A stretch of 64,000 bases of DNA from Tretioscincus oriximinensis. Taxonomy: Eukaryota > Chordata > Lepidosauria > Squamata > Gymnophthalmidae. Under the pieces are notes generated by a model that was not told where the DNA came from, did no database searches, and was given only the letters and a program-made list of their open reading frames with translations. The stretch is taken from contig JAJVDF010000662.1 in the NCBI GenBank assembly GCA_022410635.1, forward strand, positions 207,607 to 271,606, read 5' to 3'. Position 1 is the stretch's first letter, and the number at the start of each line of letters is the position of its first letter. Both the position numbers and the translations under genes were made by a program. Positions 49,601 through 58,117 of the stretch are shown here, one piece after another.

Positions 49601-52600
49601 AAAATTCAAACTACAGTGGTACCTCGGTTCCCGAACACAATTCGTTCCGGCAGGACGGTCGAGAACCAATTTGTTCGGGAACCAAAGCAAGGCGCGCCAG
49701 GCCGAAAAAACGTGCCTTGATGACATCAGCAAGGCGCGCCGGGCCGAAAAAACACGCTTTTATGACCTCAGCAAGGCGCGCCGGGCCGAAAAAGCGCGCT
49801 TTGATGACCTCAGCAAGGCGCGCCGGGCCGAAAGAACGCCGGAGGAAGTTCGAGTTCCAAATCGGTGTTCGGATTCCAGGACAAAAGTTTCTGGAATCTG
49901 CCGGTCGAACACAGATTTGGTCGACTTTCAAGGCGTTCGAGAACCGAGGTACCACTGTACTAGGAAGACAGAAACCTGGAAAACTGAGCATTACTTCAAC
50001 ATTAAGGCTATTCCACATTAATGTGCTGCAGCAGAATAGCTACCCCATGTATGGATAAACTACCGAGGAATCACGTTCTTACAGTAGAAGAAGAACTGGG
50101 CACGGATAGCTCAGTCGCTTAGGAATTCGTCTCTGGCCTGGAAGATCGGGTTTTGAAGCCATGTGTGGGACGTGGGGAGGGATGAGCACCTTCCACTAGC
50201 CTGTAGCTCTAGCCAACCCAGCTATTCGAAAGCATGAATTGCAAGAAACATGGAAGATACATGGGAATCACCATAACCTGGTGGGGAAGGTTGAATGTCA
50301 ACCTTCGGGCAAAAATACCCTTGTAAGCCGCTTTGAGTCCCTTTGAAAGGTGAGAAAAGCTTTCTTATATCCCGCTTTTTCTCACATAAGAACATAAGAA
50401 CATAAGAAGAGCCATACTGGATCAGGCCACAGCCCATCGAGTCCAGCATTCTGTGTCACACAGAGGCCCACCAGATGCACCTGGGCAGTCCGAACAGAGG
50501 AAAGCAAAATATGCACCTGTTCATGACTCCCTGCAAATGGTATTTCAGACCATTTCAGTCTGAGATTCTTAATGGACCATTTTTTTCCCATTTCAACCCA
50601 AGTCATACATGGTTATTTTCTATTTTGAAATGTTTAGATTTGTGCACACCTCTATTTTAAAGGGCTAAAGAAGAGTGTCCTCAGAGTAAAGAGACTTTAG
50701 AATCATAGATTCATAGAGTTGGAAGGGACCTCCAGGGCCATCGAGTCCAACCCACTGCTCAATGCAGGATTTAGACATCCGTCGTTGCAATTCGGNGAGA
50801 AGCCTCCACAGATCTCAGGCCTCATACTTATNGTGGGCTACATCTCAGAATAAGGAACCTGCCATCTATATGATAGTATAAATTATGGCAGGTGCTGAAT
50901 GGGGTGCGCCATATTTTATACTAGCATATAGCTGGCCAAGTCTGTACTGAGATATATAACTCAGAATAAGGGTCAGTGGGATAGGGCTTCAGAGTTCTCT
51001 TTTCACTACATTTCTCACAGAAGCTTTTAGCCTCTTTAAGTAAAATGGAGAAGTTTATTTGTGACTGAAGTAACAGCTATTGTCTGATGATGACAGTTAT
51101 AAATTCAAAGAAGTAGCCATGTTATTCTGGCTTCAGAATATCTAATAAGGAAATCTCATAGCACCTTAGTGATTAACAAGAAAAAAAGATGGGCAGCATG
51201 AGCTTTTATAGAAAGCTGACTTATCTATGAAAGATCACACTGTCCATATTTCTTCTTGTTATTCTAAGATGTTGCAAGACACACTAGGTAAAGCAATGCT
51301 GCATTCATGCAGGCTGTTTCTGCCTATCCTCACATACAGCATATGAGGCTTAATCTCAGTGTGAGTTGTATGAACTGCTCACAACACAGCCTGAGCCAAA
51401 AAGAACCCATTTAATTTTGTTTCTTTATATATTTACAGTAATTGAAAGTCTCTGAGGTGGCTGTACATACCAATTAACTCATAGATTAGAATTAATTTTT
51501 AAAATAAATTAAAGGGACTCAAAGCGGCTTACAAGGATATATTTTGCCCGAAGGCTGACATTCTGTCTTCCCCACCAGGCACTGGTAGTTCCTATGTATC
51601 TACTTGCAGTCAGTTGCAATTTCTTGCAATTCCTGCTTTCGAATAGCTGGGCTGGCCAGAGCTACAGGCTAGTGGAAGGTGCTCACCCCTCCCCACGTCC
51701 CACACAGGGCTTCAAAACCCGATCTTCCAGGCGAGAGACGAATTCCTTAGCGACTGACCTATCCATGCATCTCTAATTTATTTGGAGATGTACATCTCCA
51801 AATGAATTAGAATGATAAAACTATTCTGTAGCTAACCTATGAGAACTGTGTCAGTACAGGTCAATGAGGTTCTGTCACAACGCTGACACTAGTCCTGGAG
51901 TCCGTAGCTGTTCTTCGGAGCTGAAGAATGACCTTAATCCGTTTTGCTTCTGAACTAAGCCCCATTTTTAGAGGATTAAAATGAACTGGAGAAGATTTAA
52001 TCCAAAAGTGTGGAAAGTGCCTCTGGTCAAAGCTTATGCCCTGTCTCCACTGAGTCTTATTCTGGGTACAGAGCTTGGCCATTCACATGCCAGTGTAGAC
52101 TATGGCAGGCCCCATTCGGGGCCTGCCATAGTCTATACTAGCATGTGGATGGCAGGTTCCTATTCTGAGACACAGCCTTGAATTAAAAGCTCAGTGAACT
52201 CAGGAACCCCCCGTTTCCCTGAGCAACCTAATAAGCCAGCTAGCAGGATTTAGCGAACCGCCTCACACGGGCCCTTTCCCCACGCAAGAGCCGAGATAGG
52301 GAAGGGCCCCAAACCCCAAGCTGAGGCGTCCACAGACTGCAAAGGCCCTGAGGAGGCCCGGAGGAGGCCCAAAGCCAAGCCGGTCCCCTCACAATTCCCT
52401 TCAGAAGCCCCTCGCTCACCCGGCTGTCATCACCACGTTGTAAATGACCAAGTAGGCCGTGGCTAAAGCGCCGGGGCCTTTCCTACGCCGAGATCCGGCG
52501 GGCGTCGGCTGGCTGCTGCTGCTGCTGGCTCCGTAGCCATTATCTGTGCGGCGGCTGGAGCTGCTGCTGCAACTGCTACTCCTAGAAGAAGCGGCGGCGG

Positions 52601-52616
52601 CTGCTGCTGCCGCCAT
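34538..52616 (-). CDS. HACD2: HACD2 gene, complete coding region (7 exons): very-long-chain (3R)-3-hydroxyacyl-CoA dehydratase 2
   Basis: HACD2 (PTPLB) removes water from 3-hydroxyacyl-CoA in the third step of very-long-chain fatty-acid elongation in the ER membrane. Exons in transcription order are 52,420-52,616, 43,502-43,619, 42,623-42,641, 41,077-41,165, 36,788-36,909, 35,310-35,488 and 34,538-34,620. They join in frame to 807 nt (268 aa plus stop), close to the 254 aa of human. The N-terminus is a disordered Ala/Ser-rich region (1-48). The first membrane span starts around [13 protein letters not shown] (50-62). The PTPLA-family catalytic pair, Tyr190 and Glu197, sits in LYPMGVSGE. The C-terminus KKTE is a KKXX ER-retrieval signal. 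All splice sites are GT..AG. The longer N-terminus comes from extra Ser and Ala runs. Nothing in the ORF is broken. Confidence 0.95.
35310..35488 (-). CDS. HACD2: HACD2 coding exon 6 (catalytic exon)
   Basis: Encodes [20 protein letters not shown], holding the catalytic Tyr and Glu seven residues apart, then [20 protein letters not shown] and [20 protein letters not shown]. The acceptor is TTTTTTAG and the donor is C/GTAAGT at phase 1. Confidence 0.96.
36788..36909 (-). CDS. HACD2: HACD2 coding exon 5
   Basis: Encodes [20 protein letters not shown] through the [20 protein letters not shown] segment, two membrane-embedded stretches of the dehydratase. The acceptor is TTTTAG/GTAC and the donor is AAG/GTAAGAG at phase 2. 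Confidence 0.95.
36910..41076 (-). other. HACD2: HACD2 intron 4, containing a foldback transposon
   Basis: A 4.2-kb intron. Apart from the foldback element at 37,505-38,094 it is AT-rich with no recognised repeat or exon. Confidence 0.85.
37505..38094. mobile_element. Foldback DNA transposon (AGGGTTGCCATACGTCC ends), full copy
   Basis: The ends, AGGGCTGCCATATTTTGGC on the left and the complement of AGGGTTGCCATACGTCCCGG on the right, are inverted relatives. Inside lie long inverted arms (about 37,666-37,771 against 37,790-37,895, around 'cgtagctgct..aatgctggaggcgg') and a separate hairpin at 37,955-38,015. Embedded CA/CG simple repeats lie at 37,555-37,595. There is no transposase. A half copy lies at 63,114. 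Confidence 0.8.
41077..41165 (-). CDS. HACD2: HACD2 coding exon 4
   Basis: Encodes [20 protein letters not shown] through WAVTHSVKE. The acceptor is TTTTCAG and the donor is GAG/GTCAGT at phase 0. It lies 1.46 kb from the microexon. Confidence 0.95.
41998..42060 (+). mobile_element. CR1 LINE 3'-end stub
   Basis: 'ggttggacttgatgatcctg' followed by 'gaggtcccttccaactctaa' is the classic CR1 3'UTR. It ends in an 'agattcta' tail and is extremely 5'-truncated. Confidence 0.85.
42623..42641 (-). CDS. HACD2: HACD2 coding exon 3: 19-nt microexon
   Basis: Nineteen bases encode ILHCAV plus one base of the next Gly codon, flanked by TTTCCTAG and GTAAGT. Without it the frame between exons 2 and 4 is lost. 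With it the protein reads [17 protein letters not shown], matching the family (human ILHCAIG). Confidence 0.93.
43502..43619 (-). CDS. HACD2: HACD2 coding exon 2
   Basis: Encodes (G)[20 protein letters not shown] through [10 protein letters not shown], nearly identical to mammalian HACD2. The acceptor is TGTAG/A and the donor is GAG/GTAAGT at phase 0. Confidence 0.95.
44265..44324. repeat. AT-rich palindrome
   Basis: TACGGTATATTATTAAAAAAAAG (44,265-44,287) is inverted at 44,303-44,324 with one length difference in the A/T run. The right arm's tail is then directly repeated to about 44,345. Confidence 0.8.
45198..45888. mobile_element. 691-bp element with GTTTTCCCCAAAATAAGAC inverted ends
   Basis: The left end GTTTCCCCAAAGATAAGAC and the complement of the right end GTTTTCCCCAAAATAAGAC are matching inverted repeats. 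Both ends also share 'attttcaggggacatcttatt'-type blocks just inside. No coding capacity is recognised. It ends beside a (TACG/TACA)n simple repeat (45,893-45,922). The class is uncertain; a non-autonomous DNA transposon is likely. Confidence 0.65.
46147..46258 (-). repeat. Dispersed repeat, pair of 13,993-14,100
   Basis: Reverse complement of the block in ADCY5 intron 1, here with two tandem 'ccttcctacaat' phrases. Family not recognised. Confidence 0.65.
47118..47311. mobile_element. Tigger-like (TcMar) MITE relic
   Basis: The right end complement CAGGTGAAACTTTGTTATAAC is a typical Tigger-style end followed by TA. A weak counterpart CAGGTGACACCACGTTA lies at 47,118. The interior has several 'tataacaaa' motifs. 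Confidence 0.55.
47560..47920 (-). repeat. Older SINE interrupted by a (TTC)n-tailed SINE fragment
   Basis: 'cctgcttttctcaacctgaa..ggtgggactgaaacag..ggccagccca' belongs to an older minus-strand SINE. At 47,690-47,834 it is interrupted by a minus-strand copy of the common SINE 3' end (GAAGAAGAACTGGG..CATGTATCTACTTGCA). The older SINE resumes with 'aattctaatcattagacca'. Confidence 0.65.
49614..49957. mobile_element. Tigger-like MITE with internal 42-bp minisatellite
   Basis: The ends CAGTGGTACCTCGGTTC and the complement of GAACCGAGGTACCACTG are near-perfect inverted repeats flanked by TA on both sides, the hallmark of Tc/mariner-type insertion. The GC- and CpG-rich interior is dominated by the tandem array at 49,687. 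Confidence 0.8.
49687..49848 (+). repeat. 42-bp minisatellite, 3.8 copies
   Basis: Units start at 49,687, 49,729, 49,771 and 49,813 in exact 42-bp register. Each opens with GCAAGGCGCGCC (an AscI palindrome GGCGCGCC) and contains 'gggccgaaaaaac' and 'tgatgacctca'. As 42 is 14 codons, open frames with 14-residue repeats appear on both strands without implying a gene. Confidence 0.95.
50099..50384 (+). repeat. (TTC)n-family SINE followed by an inverted SINE end
   Basis: Head (CACGGATAGCTCAGTCGCTTAGG), body with an internal deletion after 'aattgcaagaaa', and 3' block to about 50,359. A short minus-strand SINE end (TTATATCCCGCTTTTTCTCA) follows directly, making a small hairpin instead of a TTC tail. 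Confidence 0.8.
50385..50555 (-). mobile_element. CR1-type LINE 3' stub, minus orientation
   Basis: Begins with 'cataagaacataagaacata', the complement of the CR1 tail, and matches the 3'UTR seen at 24,600 and 54,640 (reverse complement), including 'cactgggcagtccgaacag'-type text. Confidence 0.85.
50698..50795 (-). mobile_element. Classic CR1 3' end, minus orientation
   Basis: 'aatcatagattcatagagtt' followed by 'ggaagggacctccagggcca' is the textbook CR1 3' end. It differs from the (TTCTTATG)n-tailed subfamily next to it. One undetermined base lies at 50,796. Confidence 0.85.
50825..50970. mobile_element. Palindromic MITE copy (diverged)
   Basis: 'ctcagaataaggaacctgcc..atggcaggtg' is followed by its inverted partner ending 'actcagaataag'. 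Same family as 52,045, with more changes. It contains an undetermined base at 50,832. Confidence 0.6.
51105..51245 (+). repeat. Fragment of the 'tagccgtgttagtctag' repeat
   Basis: 'agtagccatgttattctggc' and 'tctcatagcaccttagtgat' match the blocks at 14,515 and 27,740. Confidence 0.5.
51511..51771 (-). repeat. (TTC)n-family SINE, minus orientation
   Basis: Nearly full length from 'aaagggactcaaagcggctt' to the head complement (CTTAGCGACTGACCTATCC). The TTC tail is lost. Confidence 0.85.
52045..52178. mobile_element. Palindromic MITE, best-preserved copy
   Basis: The arms 52,056-52,112 and 52,117-52,173 are near-perfect reverse complements around the 4-nt centre ATTC (GGCAGGCCCC-ATTC-GGGGCCTGCC). 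The outer ends carry 'ttattctgggtacag' and 'cctattctgagacac'. It lies 240 bp inside the HACD2 first intron donor. Confidence 0.8.
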
Positions 52617-52830
52617 AGTCTTTCCCCCAATCGTTCTTCCTCCTCGCCTCTTTCCTGCCTTCAGGTAGCAGCAGCAGCAGCAGCCGGTAGAGGAGGCAGA
52701 GATGGCGCCGCCCAACCCAGCACGGAGCAGCGTAAAGGGGCCGCGCCGAAGGCAAACCCCGCCCCGCCTTCGCCTCTCCTCAGGCGGGTGCTTCGCTGAA
52801 GCCAGATTAAGAGGCCCTCAGGCTGCATCC
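52240..52830 (-). promoter_or_regulatory. HACD2: CpG island: HACD2 promoter, 5'UTR and exon 1
   Basis: The GC content and CpG density rise sharply around exon 1. Upstream of the start codon lie a (CAG)6 run (about 52,668-52,683) and GC-box-like CCCCGCCCCGCC (about 52,759). No TATA box is seen. The exact start site is not visible. Confidence 0.75.
52420..52616 (-). CDS. HACD2: HACD2 coding exon 1
   Basis: The start codon at 52,616 opens [15 protein letters not shown], followed by a Ser-rich linker, a basic SRRRKGPG patch and the first membrane span. The Ala and Ser runs come from GCN/AGC repeats, so their length is likely polymorphic. An upstream in-frame Met 33 codons earlier has no family counterpart. 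The donor is GG/GTGAGC, leaving codon phase 2. Confidence 0.93.
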
Positions 52831-52846
52831 AGACGGAGGTTTATTC

Positions 52847-53083
52847 TGGGTAACATCCAGGGACATCCTGGCCATCCGCACACCAGTGTAGGCTATGGCA
52901 GCCTAGGCTGACCAGGTGACCCCTTTCGGGGTGTGTATGGAAACCCAGTTTTGGGGAGCCACCCGGTGGGGCGGTGTAATACCAGCAAAGGACGGAGGGC
53001 CTACACTGTCACCTCATTTATATCTTGGAACAGGGGCCTGCCATAGTCTACACTGGCATGTAGATGGCTGGGCCCTGTTATTC
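52847..53083. mobile_element. Palindromic MITE copy with internal insert
   Basis: The left part 'attctgggtaacatccaggg..cagtgtaggctatggcag' pairs with the right part 'gggcctgccatagtctacac..ctgttattccag'. The middle holds a different segment ('ctgaccaggtgacccctttcggggtg'), resembling the foldback element at 17,320. Confidence 0.6.
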
Positions 53084-53447
53084 CAGTGTAGCAATTAGTA
53101 GAGCAAGTTAAGTCAATACAGGTGTAAACTATTTTATTAATGTCTTTCTCTTCTTAGCTCTGAATGGGTATAATTGGAGGAGGATCTCAAAGGAAGGAAC
53201 TGTTTTGAAGACACTAATTTAATTTTGTCTGATAAAACTTAATGTGGTGTGTTCATCTATTGGCTCCTAGAAGCAAAGAAGTTGTTGTTATTTCACACGA
53301 ACTAAGCACATTGTATATTAGATAGTATTCGTATGATCCATAAATGTTCTCTTTTATTTACAGATCTTTAGATAGTTTTGATTAACTGCTTTTCTAAAGC
53401 AATTTGTATCAGAAATACCTCAGAGAATATTATGATGCCAGTAACCA
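53077..53447 (-). repeat. 370-bp unit, inverted partner of 1,156-1,525
   Basis: Matches the reverse complement of 1,156-1,525 throughout. Its high-coordinate end abuts the tail of the SINE at 53,449. The low-coordinate end reaches the palindromic MITE. Confidence 0.85.
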
Positions 53448-53448
53448 G

Positions 53449-53838
53449 AAGACGAAGGAGAAGGAGAAGAGGAAGAAAAGAAGAAGAAAAGAAGAAGAAG
53501 AAAAGAAGAAGAGAAGAGAAAAAGAAGAAAAGAAGAAGAAAAGAAGAAGTGGGGTCTTATATCCCGCTTTTTCTCATCTTTCAAAGGGACTCAAAGCGGC
53601 TTACAAGGGTATTTTGCCCGAAGGCTCACATTCTATCTTCCCTACCAGGCTGTGGTGGTTGCATCTACTTGCAGTCAGTTGCAATTTCTTGCAATTCATG
53701 CTTTCGAATAGCTGGGTTGGCTAGAGCTACAGGCTAGTGGAAGGTGCTCACCCCTTCCCACGTCCCACACAGGGCTTCAAAACCCCATCGCCCAGCTGAG
53801 AGACGAATTCCTAAGCGACTGAGCTATCCGTGCCTGCT
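53449..53838 (-). repeat. (TTC)n-tailed SINE, full length, minus orientation
   Basis: A roughly 100-bp GAA/GAAAA-rich tail (53,449-53,551) precedes the full body and the head complement (CTAAGCGACTGAGCTATCCGTG). A short 'gctatccgtgcct' duplication follows the head. The poly-Lys/Glu frames here are translations of the tail. Confidence 0.9.
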
Positions 53839-53864
53839 ATCCGTGCCTGTACGCAGGTACAGTC

Positions 53865-54797
53865 CAGAATAAGGCTCAGTGGAGACAGGACCTTTGTCTT
53901 ACTTGTTACCAAGCAAAGAACCCCAACTGCTCCTACCACCTGATGGGAACCAAGCTTTCTGTGACCGAGCAAGAAAAGGATCTTGGGGTGTTGGTGGACA
54001 ATTCAATGAAAATGTCAACCCAGTGTGCAGCAGCAGCAGCAAAAAGCAAATTCCATGTTGGGGATCATTAAGAAAGGAATCGAAAACAAGTCAGCAAATG
54101 TTGTTTTGCCTCTTTATAAATCTGTGGTGAGGCCACATTTGGAATACTGTGTTCAATTCTGGTTACCACATCTCAAGAGGGATATTGTTGAACTAGAGAA
54201 AGTGCAGAAAAGGGCAACAAAAATGATCAAGGGTCCGGAGCACCTCCCTTACGAAGTCAGGCTGCAACGTCTGGGCCTCTTCAGCCTTGAACACTGATGT
54301 TTGAGAGGTTATCTGATTGAAGTGTACAAAATCATGCATGGGATGGACAGGGTGAATAGGGAAAAATATTCTCTCTTTCACACAACACAAGGACCAGAGG
54401 GCACTCCTTAAAACTGTTGGGTAGAAAAGTGAGAACAGACAAAGGAAATAATTTTTTCACCCAGAGGGTCATCGGCCTGTGGAATTTACTTCCTGAAGAG
54501 GTAGTGGTAGCTAACAGCTTGGATAGTTTCAAGACAGGAGTAGACAGGTTTATGAACACCAAGGGTATAAATGGATACTAGGATGGATGTCTGGATGTTG
54601 CCTCCGGGATGGAGCAACAGGCAGGACTCTTGAAATACCATTTGCAGGGAGTCACGAACAGGAGCAGCATATTTTGCTTTCCTCTGTTCGGACTGCCCAG
54701 GTGCATCTGGTGGGCCTCTGTGTGACACAGAATGCTGAACTTGATGGGCTGTGGCCTGGTCCAGTATGGATCTTCTTATGTTCTTATGTTCTAAGAT
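53865..54797 (+). mobile_element. CR1-type LINE 3' part with tail
   Basis: Encodes in broken frames VRPHLEYCVQFWLPHLKRDI, VQKRATKMIKG and the C-terminal FTQRVIGLWNLLPEEVVVAN block, then a 3'UTR ending in TTCTTATGTTCTTATG. It is 5'-truncated with an internal CAGCAG expansion (about 54,025). Confidence 0.9.
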
Positions 54798-55142
54798 GCC
54801 CAACATTCCAAACATTTAAACTTAAGCCCTCTAAACTGGTAAACAAGCAGCACAGTCATTTACTGGGCCGTAATTAAAGCTTGACTATTTCCTGTTGGGG
54901 TTATCGTCCCTGACACCCCCATTCTAAGATATGTCCTGTTACAGTTCAGTGTGGAAAAGGCCTACAAGATAGTCACCCCTTGAAAGTACTGCAGATACGT
55001 TCATAGATTGAAACTGCATCCAGACATGTGAAAAAAGCACTTCAAAAGCGATTGGCTGTTCTTATCCCAGCTGTAGTCCCCACTAAAAGCCATTGACATG
55101 GCATTTTCTGGCATTTAATTTAGGTCCTGTCCACACAGAGCA

Positions 55143-55262
55143 TTATCCTGGCTCACATCTGGGGACAGAGCTTGGCCATCCACATGCCAGTACAGACTTT
55201 TGGGGCCTGCCATAGTCTACACCAGCATATGATTGGCAAGCCCAGGATGAGGCTCCGTGTGG
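55143..55262. mobile_element. Palindromic MITE copy
   Basis: 'gacagagcttggccatccac..ggggcctgccatagtctaca..gatgaggctccgtgtgga', the same family as 52,045, with part of one arm deleted near the centre. Confidence 0.65.
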
Positions 55263-55308
55263 ATGCAGCCATAGGTTAGAGGATGTAGTGTGTAAAAGTT
55301 GGATTAAA

Positions 55309-55420
55309 GCCTGGTGGGGAAGATAGAATGTAAGCCTTCGGCCCCAAAATACCCTTGTAAGCCGCTTTGAGTCCCTTTGAAAGCTGAAAAAAGTGGGGTA
55401 TAAGAACAGAGTTCTTCTCT
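55309..55420 (+). repeat. (TTC)n-family SINE 3' fragment
   Basis: 'agcctggtggggaagataga..agccgctttgagtcccttt..gtataagaac', followed by a short TTCTTCTCTCC tail. Confidence 0.8.
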
Positions 55421-55974
55421 CCTCAGTCCCTTCTTCAGGTGCTTTCATTGTTTTTAGTGTGTTTTATGTTTTGTGTCAAAAACACTTGGATAAGGTGAGC
55501 CCTTTTTGTTACTGTTTGACTTTTGACAAAGTTCTTTAATCAAAGGCTGTTAAATAAATGCATCAGTCATGGATTAAGTGGACAAATCCTTAAAAGTTTG
55601 GGAAATTGCTAAAAGACAGAAACAGGGTACTAATTAGTGGATAGTTCTCAAGGTAAAAAGAGATTATGTTCCACAAGGTTTGGTACTACTCTGTTCACAA
55701 TACGTCGATTTTGTACTTTTTCTTTTATTGTTGGCTGTCCTGAGACCTTTGGGTGTAGAGCAGGGTTTATAAATAAACAAACAAACAGCTGATAAAAGTA
55801 CCAATTTCTGTAACAGTCCAGGAAAAAAATTTGGAGTGTCAACCCAGTGCATAATAACAGAGTGTTTTTTTTAAAAAAAAGACAAATTCAATGCAACGTG
55901 TAATTAGGAAGGAAACTGAAAATAAACCAGGAAGTGTCTTTTGCGGTTTTTTCATATTTTTGTTTTACGTATCT

Positions 55975-56300
55975 ATGATAAGACCACATTTGGAATATTA
56001 GGTACAATTCTGGACACCACATTTTAGAAATATTATTATAGAACTCAAAAAGATGTGAAAGAAAGAACAAGAATGCTCAAGAGGCTGGAACACTCCCCCT
56101 TTAAAATTAGATTGCAGAATACTAAAACCAGGGAACACTCCTTGGAGCTGATGGGCAGAAGACTTACAGCACACAAGAAGCGATGTGTTTTCAAACAAAG
56201 GGTCATTCTTCTGTCACATTTACTATCAGAAGGAATAGTGACAGCTATCATCCTGCAAACCTTTTAAGAAAGGATTGAAATAGATCAGTGGCTATTAAGT
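55975..56300 (+). mobile_element. Old, diverged CR1/L3-like LINE fragment
   Basis: 'agaccacatttggaatatta', 'acactccccctttaaaatta' and 'caaagggtcattcttctgtc' parallel successive blocks of the CR1 at 54,120-54,560, with many substitutions. Confidence 0.55.
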
Positions 56301-56321
56301 GGCTATCTAGTGGATACCTAA

Positions 56322-56620
56322 GCTCAGTCGCTTAGGAATCCGTCTCTCGTCTGGGAGATGGGGTTTCAAAGCCGTGTGTGGGACGTGGGGAGGGGTGAGC
56401 ACCTTCCACTAGCCTGTAGCTCTAGCCAACCCAGCTATTCGAAAGCATGAATTGCAAGAAATTGCAACTGACTGCAAGTAGATACATGGGAACCAGCATA
56501 GCCTGGTGGGGAAGATAGAATGTGAGCCTTTGGGCAAAATATATCCTTGTAAGCCGCTTTGAGTCCCTTTCAAAGGTGAGAAAAGCGGGATATAAGAACC
56601 AAGTTCTTCTTCTTCTTCTA
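56322..56620 (+). repeat. (TTC)n-family SINE
   Basis: Starts at AAGCTCAGTCGCTTAGG (head slightly truncated), then the full body and a TTCTTCTTCTTC tail. Confidence 0.9.
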
Positions 56621-57079
56621 CGTACCACCTCCAGGTAGATGTGACAGCTAGGCTCATTTAAGAAATCTTTACATTTCCTTCAAATTCTCTGAAAATCTGG
56701 GTTCTATTGTGTGATTCCAAAACCTTTTTGAGCTGCTGCCCCCTTGGCAGCCACATTCCTAGTGCCTGATGCACAGGGCCCCACCCCTGGGTTCTAATGA
56801 AGGGCCGTATCCCTGCTGTGCATTTAAAAAAATCACTTTTGCAACATGCAACAATGTTTTAAGGTGCTTTCCAGGGCTGTTTTTCCAGCTGTTTGCCTCA
56901 AGCCCTTCCTACTTGCTTCATCCATTGGCACCAAATTATTGAGGACAGCAGAGCTGCCCTTTCTGTCTTGCTGCCTGGCCATTATTCACAGGCAGCTGAG
57001 CTGATCAAATACTGCTTCTACCAGGGAGAATTCCTCTAAATGCCATTTACAAGAGTGGGCGAAGATTTTGCCTTCTTTT

Positions 57080-57182
57080 AATGCTTAGCAACGGCCAAAT
57101 GCAATTGGTGGGCCACTGTGAGAGACAGAATGTTAGACTAGATGGGCTGTGGCTTAGCTCAATTCAGCACAACTCTTACATT
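57080..57182 (+). repeat. CR1/L3-like LINE 3' stub
   Basis: 'attggtgggccactgtgaga' and 'gactagatgggctgtggctt' are the conserved end of a reptile CR1-like LINE. The upstream part is unrecognisable. Confidence 0.55.
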
Positions 57183-57439
57183 TTTATTAAAAAAAACAAA
57201 AAACATGGTAGATTTTTAGATACTAATTTTTAATATTGTGATGCATGCTTTATCTGCAATTCTGCTATTGAACTGGTAGGATCTTCTGTTTTTACTGTGT
57301 GATAAAAGCTTATTTTTTCTGAGATATATCCCAAAATATGGTTGGTTTACTGAAGGACTCTAAATTGTCCCACTAGATATTTCTATACGAAGTTCTGGGT
57401 ACCACTTCTTTATCTCCTGGCAACTAATACTTTTTATAC

Positions 57440-57555
57440 CCAGTCCGCCACTGCACCCCATTCACCCCAATTATAAAAAAATTCTTGCCGCGCCCCTCAG
57501 TGTCCAGTGCCCTCCAGGGGGACAGTACCTCCACTTCGGGAATCATTGGTGTATA
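57440..57555. mobile_element. hAT-like MITE end
   Basis: The complement of 'ggggacagtacctccacttc' with 'gggaatcattggt' gives an ACCAATGATTCCCGAAGTGG end like the common vertebrate hAT MITEs. Only one end is clear. Confidence 0.4.
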
Positions 57556-57639
57556 TCTTTCACTTCCTCTTTTGACCTTCATTTTCCTTTATTTTTTTCT
57601 TTGGAACAACAACAAATGACCTGAGCTGGTCATGAGCTG

Positions 57640-58100
57640 TTGGCGCGGTCCCTACGTGGGAGCACTTTGCCGGGTTGACGCCATGTTTTGCATGGTCGGA
57701 AGTGACCACAGAAAACACAGTGGCGACGATGCGCATCCAGTGCATCTGGTGGTGGGGCGCCTAATAAAGGCAGCTGCGCCCCTGACATCCTTTTTCTTGC
57801 CAGCAAGACTTCTTTGGAGCAGCACCTGCCTCTGCGTTCACCAAGTCTCCGTTGCCACAGCTGCCATTTTAGACCCAGCATCCGAGACTTATTGCAAGAG
57901 CTATAGCCGAGTAGTGGAACGAGAGGGTAGCAGGCAATTCCCGGGGAAGGGCCTTAAGGGACAAGCAGATTATAAAGGGAGGAGCAAAAAGGGACAGATT
58001 GGAAGCCTCCCTTCAGAGTAAAGCAGGAAGTGGGGATTACCGACCCACCCCCGAAAACACACACAGTGGGGACATTGTTCCCTAGTGTCCCCACCCCACC
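57640..58100 (+). other. Unrecognised GC-richer block
   Basis: About 450 bp with higher GC than its surroundings, an AATAAA at about 57,763 and open frames without family resemblance. It could be an LTR or another repeat. I see no terminal repeats or primer-binding site that would settle it. Confidence 0.3.
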
Positions 58101-58117
58101 CCGGCCAACAACAGCAG

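Larger units (their letters stand above)
43620..52419 (-). other. HACD2: HACD2 intron 1
   Basis: The 8.8-kb first intron holds a palindrome at 44,265, a G13-like run at about 44,776, the 691-bp inverted-repeat element at 45,198, a Tigger-like relic at 47,118, SINEs at 47,690, 50,099 and 51,511, the minisatellite MITE at 49,614, CR1 stubs at 50,375 and 50,698, and two palindromic MITEs (50,825 and 52,045). No additional exon-like frame is seen. Confidence 0.85.

Noticed and set aside
49687..49848. Regular 42-bp repeats considered as CRISPR-like
   Set aside because: There are no unique spacers (it is a plain tandem array) and the genome is a vertebrate's.
49611..50021. Overlapping frames with a 14-residue repeat on both strands
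   Set aside because: Produced by the 42-bp minisatellite inside a MITE. A unit divisible by three keeps all frames open.
57632..58021. 129-codon plus-strand frame as the first exon of the gene ending at 58,905
   Set aside because: The frame has no recognisable protein, the block looks repetitive, and it ends at a stop with no good phase-1 donor.
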